The position numbers and the translations under genes are program-made. Of a DNA stretch of 64,000 nucleotides, positions 28,084 through 36,721 are shown piece by piece. The DNA lies in NCBI GenBank assembly GCA_938082375.1, contig CALKCJ010000021.1, positions 1-64,000 of the forward strand, read 5' to 3'. Position 1 is the stretch's first letter; each line of letters opens with the position of its first letter. Source of the DNA: an uncultured Thermomicrobiaceae bacterium. Lineage in GTDB: Bacteria; Chloroflexota; Chloroflexia; Thermomicrobiales; Thermomicrobiaceae. The notes under the pieces are model-generated. The model worked only from the letters and a program-made list of their open reading frames with translations, did no database searches and was not told where the DNA came from.

Positions 28084-28166
28084 GGGCGTCGCTCGCGAGG
28101 GTTGCTCAACTCGATGGGCGGGCTGGCCGCAGCCGCTCACCGAAACTGACGAAAAGAGGGCGAACG

Positions 28167-28427
28167 ATGAACTGGAATCCCCTGCTCTCCGACGTAATAG
28201 TGGAGAGCTATCTCGCTGAGCGACGCGAGCGTGCAGCGCGAACGCAACTATTGCGCTCTGAACGAGCGAGGGATCATCTGCCGCCACAACGGGATACTCG
28301 TCACCTGGGCCGGTTACGGGGCAGCATCACTGTGGTGCTCGCGTTGCTGGGTACCTGGGTTGCCGGCCGGCGGTTCTTGTCCGGGCCGGCTATGGAGACC
28401 TCGTGCTCCTGCTGCTCGACATGCTGA
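28167..28427 (+). CDS. Small putative membrane protein
   Basis: 86 residues from ATG 28167, with AAGAGGG six bases upstream. A basic, charged N-terminal half (residues 14-50) is followed by one hydrophobic segment, ITVVLALLGTWVAG. The last ten residues hold four Cys in SCSCCSTC. It resembles the many short unannotated single-pass proteins of this lineage, but no family was recognised. It follows the flavoprotein gene by 83 bases on the same strand, and both end in Cys clusters, so they may belong together. Confidence 0.5.
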   Translation: MNWNPLLSDVIVESYLAERRERAARTQLLRSERARDHLPPQRDTRHLGRLRGSITVVLALLGTWVAGRRFLSGPAMETSCSCCSTC

Positions 28428-28518
28428 GCTGCACACACCTCGAGGACATAACGCGCCCAGCCGGTTGAGTCGGCCGGGCCGCGCCTGCTCCTCCGCTGCG
28501 GGGAAGGCGGCTGGCGCC

Positions 28519-28698
28519 TCACGTTCGAGAGCGAGCCACTGCGACCTGCCGGGGGGCGATGAAGCCCAGGTAACTGGTGAGCAGGGCGCTGACGAGGTGC
28601 AAGATCGTATCCGCGGCGTTGATCGCCAGCAGGTTCACGAACGCTGGGACGAAGCCACCCGCGAAGAGCACCAGGAAGACCAACGGCAGCACGCGGTG
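28519..28698 (-). pseudogene. DUF4383-like membrane protein fragment
   Basis: About 60 recognisable residues, from HRVLPLVFLVLFAGGFV through VNLLAINAADTILHLVSALL to the stop at 28519, match the last two membrane helices of DUF4383 proteins, which usually have four helices and 130-150 residues. The frame continues upstream to 28797 but reads as unrelated sequence. The first half of the gene is missing, so this looks like a remnant. The surrounding 28.4-28.8 kb holds nothing else recognisable. Confidence 0.5.
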
Positions 28699-28773
28699 GC
28701 CAAGGTCCTCCGGCACCTGATCCCAGATTGGAAGCCCGTGGCTACGAGTTGACCGCTGTGCCAATTGGAGGAC

Positions 28774-29070
28774 GTGATCGACAGTGTGTCGAGCCATGTT
28801 GTGGTTTCACTTGGGGTTGCGAGCGGCAAGCCGCGCATCGCCGGGCACCGGATCACCGTGCAGGACATCGTGGTCTGGTATGAGCGACTCGGCGTGTGCG
28901 CTGACGAGATTGCCAGCGAGTACGGCCATTCACTGGCCGACGTGTACGCGGCGCTCGCCTACTACGACCACCGCGAGGAGATCGACCAGGCCATCAGGAC
29001 CGACGAAGCCCTCGTCGCCGAGCTCCGTCGCGAGACCCCGTCCAAAGTGAGGGCCAAGCTCAGTGGCTGA
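28774..29070 (+). CDS. DUF433 protein, putative antitoxin
   Basis: A protein of about 98 residues. The core GKPRIAGHRITVQDIVVWYERLG is the signature of the DUF433 winged-helix family, and ADVYAALAYYDHREEID completes it. DUF433 genes are commonly followed by DUF5615 (PIN-like) genes and are thought to be antitoxin and toxin. That is the order here: the next gene overlaps by eight bases. The start is uncertain; GGAGG at 28766-28770 precedes GTG 28774 closely, and another GTG follows at 28786. This half of the pair looks intact. Confidence 0.8.
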   Translation: MIDSVSSHVVVSLGVASGKPRIAGHRITVQDIVVWYERLGVCADEIASEYGHSLADVYAALAYYDHREEIDQAIRTDEALVAELRRETPSKVRAKLSG

Positions 29071-29371
29071 GCAGCTAAAGCTCTATCCGGACGAGCATGT
29101 ACCGCGGGCGGTCGCTGAAGGGCTGCGCCGCCGCGGGATCGATGTACTGCGTGCCCAGCAGGCCGACATGCTGGACGCGGCTGACGAAGAGCACTTGGCA
29201 TTGGCGCTGCGTGGGGGGTCGTGTGATCGTGACCCAGGCCGCGGACGTCCTCCGTCTGCACGTGTCGGAACGAGCGCACGCCTGGCCTGTACCCGGCTTG
29301 CGGCGCTTCCCACCGTGCTCGCCACACGGCAGGGCACGAGGCGCATGAGCTTTCGCCGGTTGACCTTTTGA
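29063..29371 (+). pseudogene. DUF5615 PIN-like toxin, frameshifted at a G run
   Basis: The gene starts with a GTG overlapping DUF433. KLYPDEHVPRAVAEGLRRRGIDVL and DEEHLALAL are typical DUF5615 blocks with the first acidic catalytic residues. At the six-G run 29213-29218 the frame is lost. With one G fewer it continues as GRVIVTQAADVLRLH, the expected strand with VTQD-like motif (here VTQA, so one acidic residue is replaced). Homology fades again beyond about 29270. The toxin is therefore probably inactive, unless the run was miscounted. Confidence 0.75.
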
Positions 29372-29659
29372 CAGTTCTAGTTCGCCCCAAGAAGATCAAC
29401 TCAGCCTGAGCGAGGGGACCATCCCAGCCGCATGGCTTCAGCCGCCCGGGCCGGTGCGGGAGACCCGCAGAGTCATCGGGCTGGTGACGCTGTGCGTGGT
29501 GCTATCCAGAGACAGAAGGAACGTGGGCCGAGTGCCAAAGCTGGCGCGCCTGCCACAAGCGATGCTCGACGCACCACGACGGGAACCCCAGTCTTCCCGT
29601 CAACGAGCGAGCATAGGGAGCGAGGCAGGACGTAGCCATACCAGGAAAGGAGATGACGG
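29372..29659. other. Non-coding stretch upstream of the Excalibur gene
   Basis: 288 bases without a supported gene. GACGGGAA (29578-29585) pairs with TTCCCGTC (29594-29601), an 8-base stem with an 8-base loop, about 60 bases before the next start codon. No clear promoter boxes. Confidence 0.4.
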
Positions 29660-31057
29660 ATGCGCCCTGTTCGCTTCGCTGTCATGCTCGCGCTCGTGCT
29701 GGGCCCGCTGGCCAGCCTGCTCACCCCGGCCGGCACCGCCCTCGCCGCCACCTGCGGCGACTTCCCCTCCCAGGCCGCCGCGCAGGCCGCCTACCGGGCC
29801 GACCCGGCCGGGCTCCGCGCCCTCGACCAGGACGGCGACGGCATCGCCTGCGAGCACAACCCGGCCCCGTACGACTTCACGCCTGTCGGCCAGCCTGCGC
29901 CCCAGCCACTTCCGGCCCCAGCCCCGGGTCCGATCCCAGGGGGCAACTGCACCGTCTTCCCCGAGACCGGGCACAGCCTCTGTGGCGGCTTCCGCGCCTA
30001 CTGGGAAGCGTTTGGCGGCCTGGCCATCTTCGGCTACCCGATCACCGAGGAGTTCGTCGATCCGGCCACCGGCCGGGTGACCCAGTGGTTCGAGCGGGCC
30101 CGCTTCGAGTGGCACCCCGGAGCCTTCCCCGAGCGCTACGACGTGCTGCTGGGCCTCCTGGGCCGCGAGCTCACCCAGGGGCGGGAGGAGGCAGCACCCT
30201 TCCAGCCCGCCCAGCCGATTCCGGGCTGCACCTACTTCCCGGAGACGCAGCACAACCTGTGCGGGGGGTTCTGGGCCTACTGGGAGACCTTCGGGGGGCT
30301 AGCCGTCTACGGTTACCCGATCTCGGAGGAGTTCCTCGAAGTGAACCCGGACACCGGCCAGACCTACGTGGTGCAGTACTTCGAGCGGCAGCGGTTCGAG
30401 TGGCACCCGGGCGAGTGGCCGGAGCGGTACGACGTCCTACTCGGCCGGCTAGGCGCGCAGCTCCTGGGCCAGCTGCCCGCTCCGCTGCCAGCACCTGCCC
30501 CGACGCCGGTGCCCACCCCCACGCCGACTCCTGCGCCGACGCCATCCCCAACGCCCGCGCCCGGGCCGGCGACCTCCTTCGGCAACGGGACCTTCCGCGT
30601 CGGCGTTGACATCGCGCCCGGCACCTATCGCAACAGCGACTCGTCGCAGGGTTGCTACTGGGCGCGCCTGAGCGGCTTCGGCGGCACGCTCGACGAGATC
30701 ATCGCCAACAACTTCACCTACGCCCGCCAGGTCGTCACCATCAGCCCCTCGGACGCCGGCTTCTCGTCCGAGCGGTGTGGCCAGTGGTCGCAGGACCTCT
30801 CACCGATCACGCCGAGCCCCACCGCCCCGTTCAGCGACGGGATCTTCATCGTGGGTGTGGACATCGCTCCCGGCCTGTGGCGGAACTCCGACTCCTCCGG
30901 CGGCTGCTACTGGGCACGGCTGAGCGGCTTCGGGGGTACGCTGGACGAGATCATCGCCAACGCGTTCAGCGAGACCATTCAGACTGTCCGCATTGCTGCC
31001 ACCGACCGGGGGTTCGAGACCGAGCGGTGTGGGGTCTGGACCCGGATCGGGGACTGA
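29660..31057 (+). CDS. Secreted Excalibur-domain protein with paired internal repeats
   Basis: A 465-residue exported protein; GGAAAGGAG precedes the ATG. Residues 1-30 are a signal peptide ending ALAA. Residues 31-65 form an Excalibur calcium-binding domain, with DQDGDGIACE at 56-65. Two tandem repeats of about 85 residues follow, each reading roughly FPETxHxLCGGFxAYWE then FGGLAxxGYPIxEEF and FEWHPGxxPERYDVLLG, a module common in Chloroflexota surface proteins. A Pro-Thr-rich linker (about 275-315) leads to two near-identical C-terminal modules (VGVDIAPGxxRNSDSS, then GCYWARLSGFGGTLDEIIAN), each with a paired Cys. It is probably an extracellular binding protein. No ligand can be named. Confidence 0.85.
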   Translation: MRPVRFAVMLALVLGPLASLLTPAGTALAATCGDFPSQAAAQAAYRADPAGLRALDQDGDGIACEHNPAPYDFTPVGQPAPQPLPAPAPGPIPGGNCTVFPETGHSLCGGFRAYWEAFGGLAIFGYPITEEFVDPATGRVTQWFERARFEWHPGAFPERYDVLLGLLGRELTQGREEAAPFQPAQPIPGCTYFPETQHNLCGGFWAYWETFGGLAVYGYPISEEFLEVNPDTGQTYVVQYFERQRFEWHPGEWPERYDVLLGRLGAQLLGQLPAPLPAPAPTPVPTPTPTPAPTPSPTPAPGPATSFGNGTFRVGVDIAPGTYRNSDSSQGCYWARLSGFGGTLDEIIANNFTYARQVVTISPSDAGFSSERCGQWSQDLSPITPSPTAPFSDGIFIVGVDIAPGLWRNSDSSGGCYWARLSGFGGTLDEIIANAFSETIQTVRIAATDRGFETERCGVWTRIGD

Positions 31058-31437
31058 ACGCTGGGCAGATGATGCGAGGAGCATGAACGCTGCGTCGATG
31101 ACGCGGCAGACGTGAGCGTGCACGAGCGGGAGAGACAGCTGACGGCAGCGCGGCTCGCCCAGGTCTTACGGGGGCTGGGCGAGCCGCTCATGGTTCGGGT
31201 CGAAGTTGCGTGGCTGCTCCAGGAGAGGTTGCCGTGGTCGCTGGTTTCGCCATATTCAGGCTTGAGACGCTGTGGGAGAGTACCGATACCCTGAGCAAGG
31301 ATGGCGGCCTGCTTGAAGCGGCCGGCGCTGTGTCTCGTTGGCGTCGAGAATTCGGCGGACGCTGATCCGCGTTCTCTGCGAGCAACAGCCACAGCACCTG
31401 CCGGCTTAGCTCGAACAGGTCCGGAAGTGGGTTGGGC
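31058..31437. other. Gap with no supported gene
   Basis: 380 bases between the Excalibur gene and the convergent ctaG-like gene. Short open frames exist on both strands but none has a recognisable family or ribosome site. The main content is the hairpin at 31150-31187. Confidence 0.4.
31150..31187. terminator. Perfect 13-bp hairpin
   Basis: GCGGCTCGCCCAG (31150-31162) pairs with CTGGGCGAGCCGC (31175-31187) over a 12-base loop. It lies between convergent genes and has no T run; a bidirectional terminator is the simplest reading. Confidence 0.55.
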
Positions 31438-32325
31438 TCAGAGCGCGTGGCGGGCATGCCGCTCAACGAGCGTCGCCTGGCGGTGCTCCTCTTCGCGTAA
31501 CCAGCGGACTAGGAGGGTCAGAATAACTCCCATGTAAGCGAATCCACCACCGACCCACATGATCAGTCCAGCGACCTGCTGGTCGGTCAGCGCAGTCATC
31601 CCCCAAGGCATGGAGACGCTGGCATAGAACGGGTAGATAACCCGGTCAGCCAGCGTGATGATCGCACCGATGCTCATGCTGACCACCATCGTCGCAAAGA
31701 CGGCGGCGATGGCCCAGAGCGCCGGCAGCTTGTGGTGGCGAGGCACTGGGTCGATGATCGGCCACCAGAAGAGCAGGGCAGTACCAAAGAAGCTCAGGTG
31801 TTCGAGGTCATGGACGGCGGTGCTGTAGAGTGCCGCCTCGTAGAAACGAGGGAAGTGCCAAAACACGATCGAGGCGTTCGCCAACATCGTCACCGTTAGC
31901 GGCGCGGTCAGCACGGTCAGGCCAGCGCGAACCCACGGCGGTCGGAGCACCACACGCAGCACCGCCCCCACACGTTCAGCAGGCAAGCCACGCAGCACAA
32001 GCTGCACCGGTCTCCCGAGCAGAATCAGGGGCGCGGTAATCTGGATCAGAACGAGATGCTGGAGCATGTGCATCGTGAGCAGCTCGTCATTGTACAAATC
32101 GAGCGGGCCCATGAGCGCCAGCGCTGCCGAAGCCAGTCCGGCGTAGAAGGAGGCCGCCTGCCAGAGCGGCGGTCGCGGCCTTCCCCGGAGGATCAGAGAG
32201 CGCAGCGCCGCACTGTAGACGAGAGCAGCGCCAAGTAGGGCGACCAGCACCGGTGGATTCCAGCTCCAGGCGGCCCAGAAGGGGCCCGTAGCGCCGCCGT
32301 GGAGCAGAGGCAAAAGGCTCACCAT
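31438..32325 (-). CDS. ctaG: Caa3/CtaG-type cytochrome c oxidase assembly membrane protein
   Basis: A 295-residue membrane protein with about seven helices. The conserved histidines of the Caa3_CtaG family are present: MHMLQHLVLIQITAPLILLG, FWHFPRFYEAAL and HDLEHLSFFGTALLFWWP. Bacillus CtaG is needed to form active caa3 oxidase, probably through copper delivery. Here the only oxidase in sight is the ba3 type at 20.4-22.7 kb. The gene runs against the Excalibur gene and away from the permease gene at 32510. Confidence 0.88.
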   Translation of the reverse strand: MVSLLPLLHGGATGPFWAAWSWNPPVLVALLGAALVYSAALRSLILRGRPRPPLWQAASFYAGLASAALALMGPLDLYNDELLTMHMLQHLVLIQITAPLILLGRPVQLVLRGLPAERVGAVLRVVLRPPWVRAGLTVLTAPLTVTMLANASIVFWHFPRFYEAALYSTAVHDLEHLSFFGTALLFWWPIIDPVPRHHKLPALWAIAAVFATMVVSMSIGAIITLADRVIYPFYASVSMPWGMTALTDQQVAGLIMWVGGGFAYMGVILTLLVRWLREEEHRQATLVERHARHAL

Positions 32326-32509
32326 CCTGTGGTCTCACTTCCGAATCTGCGCGCGGCTCCGGCGGGCTATCACACAGCAACTGGGGACTCCACTCCTCGC
32401 CACCGTATCGGAGAGCCGGAGACCCCGTGTTGGTGAAGAGTATACTTGCTCTGCGTGGTCATACCGCTCTGCCGACCACACAGACGCGAATCGGAGGCCA
32501 TCGACGCCG

Positions 32510-34534
32510 ATGCCGCGCCAGGAAGCAGAAGACGCCGAACCGTCACCTCAACTCACCCCGGGTGCGACTGTCCCGGGTACCCATCCAGGAGATCGTTACA
32601 TCCGCTTGGTCTCAGCCGCCGATTTGCCGCTTCGGCCGGTTGGTCAGGGCATCTACATTGCCGAGCCGACGCAGCCTGAGGGACCGATCGGCCGAACGTG
32701 GTGCGCTCTCAAGCGGCTACTGATCGGCCGGCCGCTCTCGACCGCTGAGGCGCCCCACGAGCGTCTCAGCAAGGTCAAGGCGCTTGCCGTCTTCTCTTCG
32801 GACGCCCTGTCGTCGACCGCTTATGCAACGGAAGAGATCCTCCGCGTCCTGGTCCTCGCCGGGATGGCAGCGTATAGCTTTGTGCTGCCCATCGGGTTGG
32901 CCATCGTTCTGTTGCTCGCCATCGTTGTGATCTCGTACCGGCAGACGATCCGGGCCTACCCGCATGGCGGTGGCACGTACATCGTCACCAAGGACAACCT
33001 CGGCTCCTACCCTGGCCTCGTCGCGGCGGCGGCACTGCTCACCGACTATGTGCTCACCGTAGCCGTCAGCACCTCGGCCGGAGTGGCCGCGGTCACTTCG
33101 GCCTTCGAGCAACTCTGGCCGCTGCGGGTCGAGCTGGCGGTCGCTGCGATCACCCTGCTCACGATCGCGAACTTGCGCGGTGTGCGTGAGAGTGGGACGA
33201 TCTTCGCCCTGCCCACCTACATGTTTATCGCCAGCATGTACACGCTGCTCGCGATCGGTGCTGCGGCGTGGCTTGGTTGGGGCGTGACGCTTCACCCGAT
33301 ACCGACACATGTCCCTGAGCCGGTACAACCGTTGACCCTGTTTCTGGTCTTGCGAGCTTTCTCCTCAGGGAGCGCGGCGCTCACTGGTGTGGAGGCGGTT
33401 GCCGATGGGGTTCCCGCCTTCAAGCCGCCCGAAGCGCAGAATGCCCGCGTCACTCTCGCTTGGATGGGCTTGATTCTGGGCACGCTGTTCTTCGGCACCA
33501 CGATCCTGACCTACCACTTCCGGCTGGTGCCGACGGAGGAGGAGACGTTGGTCTCCCAGCTCGCCCGCACGCTCGTCGACGGCTCGCCCTTCTACTATTT
33601 CGTCCAGGCAGCAACCGCGAGCATCCTCTTCCTAGCCGCCAACACCGCCTTCGCCGATTTCCCGCGACTGGCGTATTTCCTGGCACGCGACCGCTTCCTC
33701 CCGCACCAGTTCCGCTTCCAGGGCGACCGCTTGGCTTTCTCCGCCGGAATCGTCGTGCTGGGAGTGGTGACCAGTTTGTTAGTCATCGCTCGTGGCGCCA
33801 GCGTCTCAGCGCTGATCCCACTCTATGCCGTCGGCGTCTTCCTCGCCTTCACCATGTCTCAGACCAGTATGGTTGTGCATTGGTTGCGACTAGGCGAGGG
33901 GAGACGGCCATGGGCGAGTCTAGCGATCAACGGGCTCGGCGCGGCGACCACGGCGGTCGTCACGCTTGTGATTGCTACGACCAAGTTTGTCCACGGTGCC
34001 TGGATCGTCGTTCTGCTGATCCCCCTGCTGGTCGCGATGATGCTTGGGATCAACCGGCATTACCGGCACGTCGCCGAGCAGCTCCGGCTCAGCCCAGCCG
34101 AGATTCGCCGGCGCCAGCGACCAGTGCCGCGCCACGTCGCCGCCGTGGTACCGATCGCATCGCTTAACCGCGCCTCCTTCCGGGCGCTCGAATACGCACG
34201 CTCGATCGCTCGTGACGTGACCGCTGTCCACGTGGCGAGCGAGCCGGAGAGCGGCGAGATCCTCCGGCAGCGCTGGCAGGAAGCCAGGCTAGACATACCG
34301 CTCGTGGTCGTAGAGTCGCCTTACCGGGAGTTGATCGGCCCGTTGGTCGCGATTATCGAGAAGCTCCACCTGGAAAAGGGGAGCCCCTTCATCACCGTGG
34401 TCATACCGGAGTTCGTGCCGGCCCACTGGTGGGAGCGGCTGCTCCACACCCAGACAGCCTGGCGCCTGCGGCGCGCGCTGGCCCAGATCCCCGATCTGGC
34501 TGTCACTGGCGTGCCCTATCATCTCGCTGAGTAG
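32510..34534 (+). CDS. KimA-like APC-superfamily permease with C-terminal Usp-like domain
   Basis: A 674-residue permease. KALAVFSSDALSSTAYATEEI at about residues 90-110 is the hallmark of the YdaO/KimA branch of the APC superfamily, whose Bacillus member imports K+ with protons. About twelve helices run to residue 510, including YPHGGGTYIVTKDNLG in the substrate region. The cytosolic C-terminus (from about 540) is a compact alpha/beta domain resembling universal stress proteins, a site of nucleotide control in KimA. The first 60 residues are extra and likely disordered. The c-di-AMP ydaO riboswitch was sought upstream and not seen. The next gene, convergent and three bases away, encodes a Usp protein. 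Potassium as substrate is inferred. Confidence 0.85.
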   Translation: MPRQEAEDAEPSPQLTPGATVPGTHPGDRYIRLVSAADLPLRPVGQGIYIAEPTQPEGPIGRTWCALKRLLIGRPLSTAEAPHERLSKVKALAVFSSDALSSTAYATEEILRVLVLAGMAAYSFVLPIGLAIVLLLAIVVISYRQTIRAYPHGGGTYIVTKDNLGSYPGLVAAAALLTDYVLTVAVSTSAGVAAVTSAFEQLWPLRVELAVAAITLLTIANLRGVRESGTIFALPTYMFIASMYTLLAIGAAAWLGWGVTLHPIPTHVPEPVQPLTLFLVLRAFSSGSAALTGVEAVADGVPAFKPPEAQNARVTLAWMGLILGTLFFGTTILTYHFRLVPTEEETLVSQLARTLVDGSPFYYFVQAATASILFLAANTAFADFPRLAYFLARDRFLPHQFRFQGDRLAFSAGIVVLGVVTSLLVIARGASVSALIPLYAVGVFLAFTMSQTSMVVHWLRLGEGRRPWASLAINGLGAATTAVVTLVIATTKFVHGAWIVVLLIPLLVAMMLGINRHYRHVAEQLRLSPAEIRRRQRPVPRHVAAVVPIASLNRASFRALEYARSIARDVTAVHVASEPESGEILRQRWQEARLDIPLVVVESPYRELIGPLVAIIEKLHLEKGSPFITVVIPEFVPAHWWERLLHTQTAWRLRRALAQIPDLAVTGVPYHLAE

Positions 34535-34537
34535 CGC

Positions 34538-35425
34538 TCACCCCTCAAGGTGCGGGTTCACCGTGCGGGCGAGCAGCACTGGCCGCGTGGCAGCACGGAG
34601 CACTTGTTCGGTCGTGGAACCCATCAGCACTGCCCGCAGGCCACTTCGCCCGTGCGTCGTCAGCGCGATCAGGTCTGCGCGGTACTCTTCGGCCGCCGCG
34701 ACGATTACACTCGCCGGTCGGCCCGAGTGGATAACGGGCTCTACGCTAAAGCCGCGCTCGCGGAGCGACGTTGCAATACCTTCCAGGTATGTACGAGGAT
34801 CCAGCCCCCGCTCGACAGCGCGATCCTGGGTATCGGGCTCGAGCACATAGAGTAGCGTAAGGTGTACTTCTCTCAGCCCTATCGCCGCCACCACATCGAG
34901 CGCCTGCTCAGCCAGCACCGAACCATCGAGCGGGACGAGCAGGCGTGACACCTCGACGGACGCCGTCGGCGGTTCCGGCACGCGCTGGCCAACAATCAGC
35001 GCCGGACACTCGGCGAACGACACCACCCGCAACGCCGTCGAACCGAGCACCAGCCGGCTCAACCCAGTGCGCAAATGGCTGGCCATAACTAGGAGTGGAT
35101 TGCGTACCTGTTCGGTAACCCGAACGATCGTCGATGCCGCGTCTCCCTCATCGACCAGGATTGAGACGACGCGGCCGTCGAAGGTGCGAGCCACTTCCTC
35201 CAGGTAGGTTCGACACTCGGCTCGCCAGTCATCGAGGAGCTGGCGCAGGAGCGCCTTGTCGGCCATCGTGAGGAGGCCAGGAGGGAGGTCGAGAGCGGTC
35301 AAGAGGACGACATCTGCCACGAGCTGCGTTGCCAGCCCACGTGCCCACGGCAAGGCGCGCTCGCTCACTCCATGAGGGTCAGGCTTTGTCCGATCGCACA
35401 GCAGCGGCACGACAATCGTCGACAT
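34538..35425 (-). CDS. Tandem universal stress protein
   Basis: 295 residues holding two UspA domains. ATG 35425 gives MSTIVVPLLCD, a standard Usp beta-strand; upstream in-frame codons add an unlikely leader. Domain one ends with LLVMASHLRTGLSRLVLGSTALRVV, domain two with LIALTTHGRSGLRAVLMGSTTEQVL. The latter is a complete ATP-binding pattern (G-x2-G-x9-G-S/T) and the former is close to it. Its stop lies three bases from that of the KimA-like gene, whose product carries a similar domain. Usp proteins bind ATP or c-di-nucleotides and modulate stress responses and transporters. Confidence 0.9.
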   Translation of the reverse strand: MSTIVVPLLCDRTKPDPHGVSERALPWARGLATQLVADVVLLTALDLPPGLLTMADKALLRQLLDDWRAECRTYLEEVARTFDGRVVSILVDEGDAASTIVRVTEQVRNPLLVMASHLRTGLSRLVLGSTALRVVSFAECPALIVGQRVPEPPTASVEVSRLLVPLDGSVLAEQALDVVAAIGLREVHLTLLYVLEPDTQDRAVERGLDPRTYLEGIATSLRERGFSVEPVIHSGRPASVIVAAAEEYRADLIALTTHGRSGLRAVLMGSTTEQVLRAATRPVLLARTVNPHLEG

Positions 35426-35509
35426 ACGCGTCTCTTCCCCTTCTTTCCGGCGACAGCTCGCCGACACGCACGCGCCACCCCTTGCACCGTACCAGACCGT
35501 CCTTGCTTC

Positions 35510-36508
35510 TCAGGGCCGCCTCTCACTGACGTGTGCAGGCGGCTGCTCATGGGCTGCTGTTTCGTGCGCCCCGACAACCGGTCGCACCACACCTCGGCGC
35601 TCCACGGCGACGAGCGAGGCAACGACGCTGATGAGCAACGTAGTGATGACCACGGCCAAGGAGAGCAGCGTCGGAACCTCGTAGAACTCGGCGATCAGCA
35701 TCTTGACGCCGATGAAGCTGAGGATGAACGCGAGTCCCAGACGCAGGTACACCAAGCGCTGCACCAGGTTGGCCAGCAGGAAGTACATCGAGCGCAGTCC
35801 GAGGATGGCAAAGACGTTCGACGTAAACACAATGAACGGGTCGCGGGTTACGGCGAAGATCGCCGGAATCGAGTCGAGCGCAAATGCCAGGTCGGTCAAC
35901 TCCACGAGCACGAGGACGACGAGAAGCGGGGTGGCGTACAGCCGCCCTTGCTCTCGGACGATAAAGCGTTCTTCTCGGTACTGCGGCAAGATCGGCGCAA
36001 AGCGCGACACCAGCCTGATCGCGATGTTGTTCTGGACATCGACTTCCTTCTCTTCGCGCTCCAAAGCCATGCGGATACCAGTGAAGACCAGGAAAGCGCC
36101 GAAGAGATACAGGATCCAGTGGAACTGGTGGATAAGCCACGCCCCGCCGAGAATCATTGAGGCGCGCATGACGAGCGCACCCAGAATGCCGTAGAAGAGC
36201 ACGCGGTGCTGGTAGGCCGCCGGCACCGCAAAGGCCGTAAAGATCAACACGAAGACGAACATGTTGTCGGCTGAGAGCGAAAGCTCGATCAGATAACCGG
36301 TGAAGAACTGCAGGCCCGGTTCCGGCCCCTCCACGAACCACACGCCCAGCCCGAACAGGAGCGACAGGCTCACCCAGACCGACACCCAGATGCCGGCCTC
36401 TCTCAGGCTGACGGCATGAGCACGACGATGAAAGACACCGAGGTCGAGTGCGAGGAGAACAAGGATAAAAGCGACGAAGAGAACCCAAACCCAGAGGGGA
36501 ACCGTCAT
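35510..36508 (-). CDS. terC: TerC/Alx-family membrane protein
   Basis: A 332-residue membrane protein with about eight to nine helices. The TerC signature is clear: LIELSLSADNMFVFVLIF in the first half and ELTDLAFALDSIPAIFAVTRDPFIVFTSN in the second, with acidic residues inside helices that are thought to bind Mn2+. AAGGAGG precedes ATG 36508. Family members (Alx, YkoY) export manganese or metalate exoenzymes, and many are controlled by Mn2+-sensing yybP-ykoY riboswitches. One is found directly upstream here, which strongly supports a manganese role. Confidence 0.92.
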   Translation of the reverse strand: MTVPLWVWVLFVAFILVLLALDLGVFHRRAHAVSLREAGIWVSVWVSLSLLFGLGVWFVEGPEPGLQFFTGYLIELSLSADNMFVFVLIFTAFAVPAAYQHRVLFYGILGALVMRASMILGGAWLIHQFHWILYLFGAFLVFTGIRMALEREEKEVDVQNNIAIRLVSRFAPILPQYREERFIVREQGRLYATPLLVVLVLVELTDLAFALDSIPAIFAVTRDPFIVFTSNVFAILGLRSMYFLLANLVQRLVYLRLGLAFILSFIGVKMLIAEFYEVPTLLSLAVVITTLLISVVASLVAVERRGVVRPVVGAHETAAHEQPPAHVSERRP

Positions 36509-36526
36509 CCACTCCCTCCTTGCCGA

Positions 36527-36551
36527 GGCTCGCCACAGAGTACGGCGAGCC
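36527..36551 (-). promoter_or_regulatory. Hairpin beside the terC ribosome site
   Basis: GGCTCGCC at 36551-36544 (minus strand) pairs with GGCGAGCC at 36534-36527 over a 9-base loop, six bases before the AAGGAGG of terC. It is a likely part of the riboswitch expression platform, acting at translation because no U run follows. Confidence 0.5.
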
Positions 36552-36572
36552 GCTACGCCACCGAGGTGCCGT

Positions 36573-36685
36573 AGTGGTCTCGCCTGTCCGAGAGCCCCAG
36601 CCAGCCGAGGAACGGTGCGGTTCCCGTGTTGACGACTGGCCAGACCGGCCGGGAGATCAACCCAACCGGCAGGCTACTCCCCACT
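36573..36685 (-). promoter_or_regulatory. yybP-ykoY (Mn2+) riboswitch aptamer
   Basis: Read on the minus strand, P1 is AGTGG (36685-36681) with CCACT (36577-36573). GGGGAGTAGC follows at the 5' side and GGCGAGACC stands at the 3' side. These are the two conserved loop sequences that form the Mn2+/Mg2+ site in this riboswitch class. GTCAACA also occurs in the middle. Length, order and the TerC gene downstream all agree with the class. Confidence 0.88.
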
Positions 36686-36692
36686 CAGGCTG

Positions 36693-36721
36693 AGTATGCT
36701 CAATACGAGGCTCACGTGCAA
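36693..36721 (-). promoter_or_regulatory. Promoter of the terC riboswitch
   Basis: On the minus strand TTGCAC (36721-36716) and CATACT (36698-36693) are 17 bases apart. Transcription from it would begin near 36686, exactly where the aptamer's P1 stem starts. Confidence 0.6.

Noticed and set aside
31112-31294. 60-codon plus-strand frame in the gap before ctaG
   Set aside because: A 13-bp perfect hairpin lies inside it and no family resemblance was found.
32326-32509. ydaO c-di-AMP riboswitch before the KimA-like gene
   Set aside because: None of its conserved blocks was seen in the 184-base upstream region.
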